Shown here piece by piece: positions 61,988 through 64,000 of a DNA stretch of 64,000 nucleotides. The DNA is from Actinoallomurus sp. (GTDB lineage Bacteria; Actinomycetota; Actinomycetes; Streptosporangiales; Streptosporangiaceae): the NCBI GenBank assembly GCA_025964625.1, contig JAOPYL010000023.1, positions 1 to 64,000 of the forward strand. Direction: 5' to 3'. The translations under genes were made by a program, and so were the position numbers. Numbering within the stretch: position 1 is the stretch's first letter; every line of letters starts with the position of its first letter. The notes below the pieces were generated by a model, which had not been told where the DNA came from, did not search any database, and saw only the letters and a program-made list of their open reading frames with translations.

Positions 61988-62218
61988 TCAGATCAGCTGC
62001 CGCCGTGCCGCCCAGACCACGGCCTCGATGGGGGTGTTCACGTTGAGCCGGTCACATATCGAACGCAGCCGCCTCCGCAGGGTGCGCGCGCTGAGTTCCA
62101 GCTTCCGCGCCGCCACATCAGCGGTGACACCGGTGGCGATCTGCGCGAGCAATCGGAGTTCGTCCTCGCTCAGACGCGGATCGTCGGTGCCACGGCGTGT
62201 GAGTGTGGCCTGTTCCAC
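61988..62218 (-). CDS. Small LuxR-type helix-turn-helix protein
   Basis: LSEDELRLLAQIATGVTADVAARKLELSARTLRRRLRSICDRLNVNTPIEAVVWAARRQLI; GTG start assumed. Confidence 0.78.
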   Translation of the reverse strand: MEQATLTRRGTDDPRLSEDELRLLAQIATGVTADVAARKLELSARTLRRRLRSICDRLNVNTPIEAVVWAARRQLI

Positions 62219-62509
62219 TCCGTCCTCCCTCGTCCCTGGTGATGACTGCGGGGATGCGGCGATAGACCGCATGGGCACGGGTAGGCCTGAACGCGCTTGA
62301 CCGGAGGTGGCCGTTCGGCCCATCGGGCTGCGCGGCGCGGGAACTCCAGGTAACGATTCATACGTTGGAGATGCGAGAGGGGACGTCGCCTCGTGTGCGC
62401 GAGGAAACGTCCCGGCGGCGATGCCGGGACCGGAATTCACGCATCCGGGAGGGGTCATGTGTGCGCCTCTCGCCCCCATCCCGTCAAGCAGCGATCCCGG
62501 CAAAGATCA

Positions 62510-62543
62510 TGAATCGTTTCAAGCCACGCTTCGTTCCGGAACG
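62510..62543. promoter_or_regulatory. Paired operator-like palindromes TGAATCGTTTCA and CGTTCCGGAACG
   Basis: 62510-62521 and 62532-62543; centre spacing 22 bp; upstream of LacI gene. Confidence 0.5.
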
Positions 62544-62685
62544 CTAGGCGGCTGCATCCGCACCGTCAAGCGTTCGAATGTTACGACGCGTAGGCGCACG
62601 GATTCGCATCGCTACATAACACATCGGACACAGTTGTTCGCGTGCGTTAACCAGCGAAAACTGCGCCACTCGAGGAGGGAGAGCG

Positions 62686-63684
62686 TTGCCGCGCATCAGC
62701 ATCCGCGAGGTGGCAATGCGCGCAGGTGTCTCAGTTGGGACTGTTTCGAATGTCCTTAATCGGCCAAACCTCGTAGCCGAAGCCACCCGTGAGCGCGTGC
62801 AGGCGGCCATCGGCGAGCTCGGATTCGTCCGAAATGAGAGCGCCCGGCAGCTCCGCCAGGGCCGCAGCCGCACACTCGGCGTGGTCCTGGAGAGCATGGC
62901 GAACCCGTACTTCACCGACGTGGCCCGCGGCGCCGAGGCCGCGATGAACACCGACGGGTTCGACGCCCTGTGGTGCACCAGTGACGGCTCCGTCGCCAAG
63001 GAGCGGCGCTGCCTCGACTTCCTCGAGGAGCAACACGTCAGTGGAGTGGTCATCACGCCGGTCGGCCTCGACCAGGGCCGGGTGGCCGAGCTCCACGACC
63101 GCGGCCTCGCCGTGGTGCTGCTGGACCGGCGTACTCAAGGCGGCGTCTGCTCGATCCGGGTGGATCACGTCGCCGGCGGCGAGATCGCGCTCGGCCACCT
63201 GCTCGACCGGCACCACCGCCGGGTCGCGTTCGTCACCGGGCCGCTGCGGCCGGGCCCGGTCCAGGACCGCTACACGGGTGCGGTGAGCGCGGCGCGCCGG
63301 GCCGGGCTGGGCGAGAGCGCCATGACCACCCTCGTGCACCGCGAGATGACTCCCACGGCCGGCAAGGAGGCGGCGCGGCGGCTGCTGGACCTGGACCCCC
63401 TCCCGACGGGCGTGTTCTGCGCCAACGACCTGCTCGCCATCGGCCTGGTCAACGAGCTGCTACGGAAGGGGGTCAAGGTGCCCGCGGAGATCTGCGTGGT
63501 CGGCTACGACGACATCGAGCTCGCCACGGCCGCCGCCGTGCCCCTGACGACCGTACGCCAGCCGCGCCATGAGCTCGGCTGGAGCGCGGCCACGCTGGCC
63601 ATGGCCGAGGCGAGCGCCCCGGAAGAGCACGAGCACCGGCAGGTCGTGCTCTCCCCCGCGCTGGTCGTCCGCGAATCGGCCTGA
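62686..63684 (+). CDS. LacI family transcriptional regulator
   Basis: ISIREVAMRAGVSVGTVSNVLNRPNLVAEATRERVQAAIGELGFVRNESARQLRQGRS; TTG start with GAGGAGGGAG SD. Confidence 0.96.
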   Translation: MPRISIREVAMRAGVSVGTVSNVLNRPNLVAEATRERVQAAIGELGFVRNESARQLRQGRSRTLGVVLESMANPYFTDVARGAEAAMNTDGFDALWCTSDGSVAKERRCLDFLEEQHVSGVVITPVGLDQGRVAELHDRGLAVVLLDRRTQGGVCSIRVDHVAGGEIALGHLLDRHHRRVAFVTGPLRPGPVQDRYTGAVSAARRAGLGESAMTTLVHREMTPTAGKEAARRLLDLDPLPTGVFCANDLLAIGLVNELLRKGVKVPAEICVVGYDDIELATAAAVPLTTVRQPRHELGWSAATLAMAEASAPEEHEHRQVVLSPALVVRESA

Positions 63685-63719
63685 CCGAGGGGCGGCCCGG
63701 AGGCTGCCCCCCTGGGTGA

Positions 63720-64000
63720 TCAGGCGGTCGCCACGGCCTCGATCGTGGCGGCCTCCGGGTGGCCGATGGCAAGGCCGCTCTCCGGGTCGAAGAAGTGCAG
63801 GCGACTGGTGTCGACGGCCAGCTCCAGCGCCTGACCCGGGCGCACGCGGGAGCGCGCGTTCACGCGGGCGGTCCACAGCGCCTTGTTGTCGGCCAGCGGG
63901 ATCGCGGCGTCGTCCTCGTCCGCGTCCTGGGCGAGGTCGGCGGTGTCCTTGTGCTCGACCGGCGGCGCGTCGATGGCGAAGATGACGTTGATCTCGCTGC
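63720..64000 (-). CDS. Sugar ABC transporter ATP-binding protein, C-terminal TOBE part (MsiK/UgpC-like; partial)
   Basis: Reverse translation SEINVIFAIDAPPVEHKD...ALWTARVNARSRVRPGQALELAVDTSRLHFFDPESGLAIG; N-terminal part beyond right edge. Confidence 0.85.
   Translation of the reverse strand, partial: SEINVIFAIDAPPVEHKDTADLAQDADEDDAAIPLADNKALWTARVNARSRVRPGQALELAVDTSRLHFFDPESGLAIGHPEAATIEAVATA

Overview
64-kb window of a high-GC actinobacterial chromosome, apparently from the Streptomyces/Streptosporangiales side judging by bldN, bldC, lsr2, F420-type and menaquinone genes. It is mostly conserved core. From left to right: a translationally coupled nuoA-G block (nuoG runs off the left edge), menaquinone genes, threonine dehydratase, bldC, a zincin-like metallopeptidase pair, an L,D-transpeptidase, a System II cytochrome c maturation operon (redoxin-ccdA-resB-ccsB), hemL with a coupled prim-pol gene, rex-hemA-hemC-cobA/hemD-hemB, bldN, a lipid acyltransferase/epimerase pair, a bS22-like mini-protein, acuC, an auxiliary-type trpS, proC/putA, an ABC exporter with a TetR gene, radA-disA, mutY, clpC, lsr2, a large PHP/EndoQ-like + UvrD fusion, tandem RDD proteins, a LacI regulator and an ABC ATPase running off the right edge. 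No tRNA, rRNA, CRISPR array, IS element or prophage was recognised. The observations I rate highest are: (1) an Endonuclease-Q-like PHP nuclease fused to a UvrD/PcrA SF1 helicase (56.9-60.4 kb); (2) a complete Trp attenuator in front of trpS, with a leaderless 11-aa leader peptide, mutually exclusive hairpins and a 10-bp terminator; (3) Rex operators at the men/nuo divergent promoter (both consensus half-sites intact) and at rex-hem, linking NADH sensing to complex I, menaquinone and heme; (4) an uncharacterised HEIGH zincin gene pair; (5) several operator-like dyads and overlapping hairpins in intergenic regions. All calls were made by reading the sequence; no database search was run.
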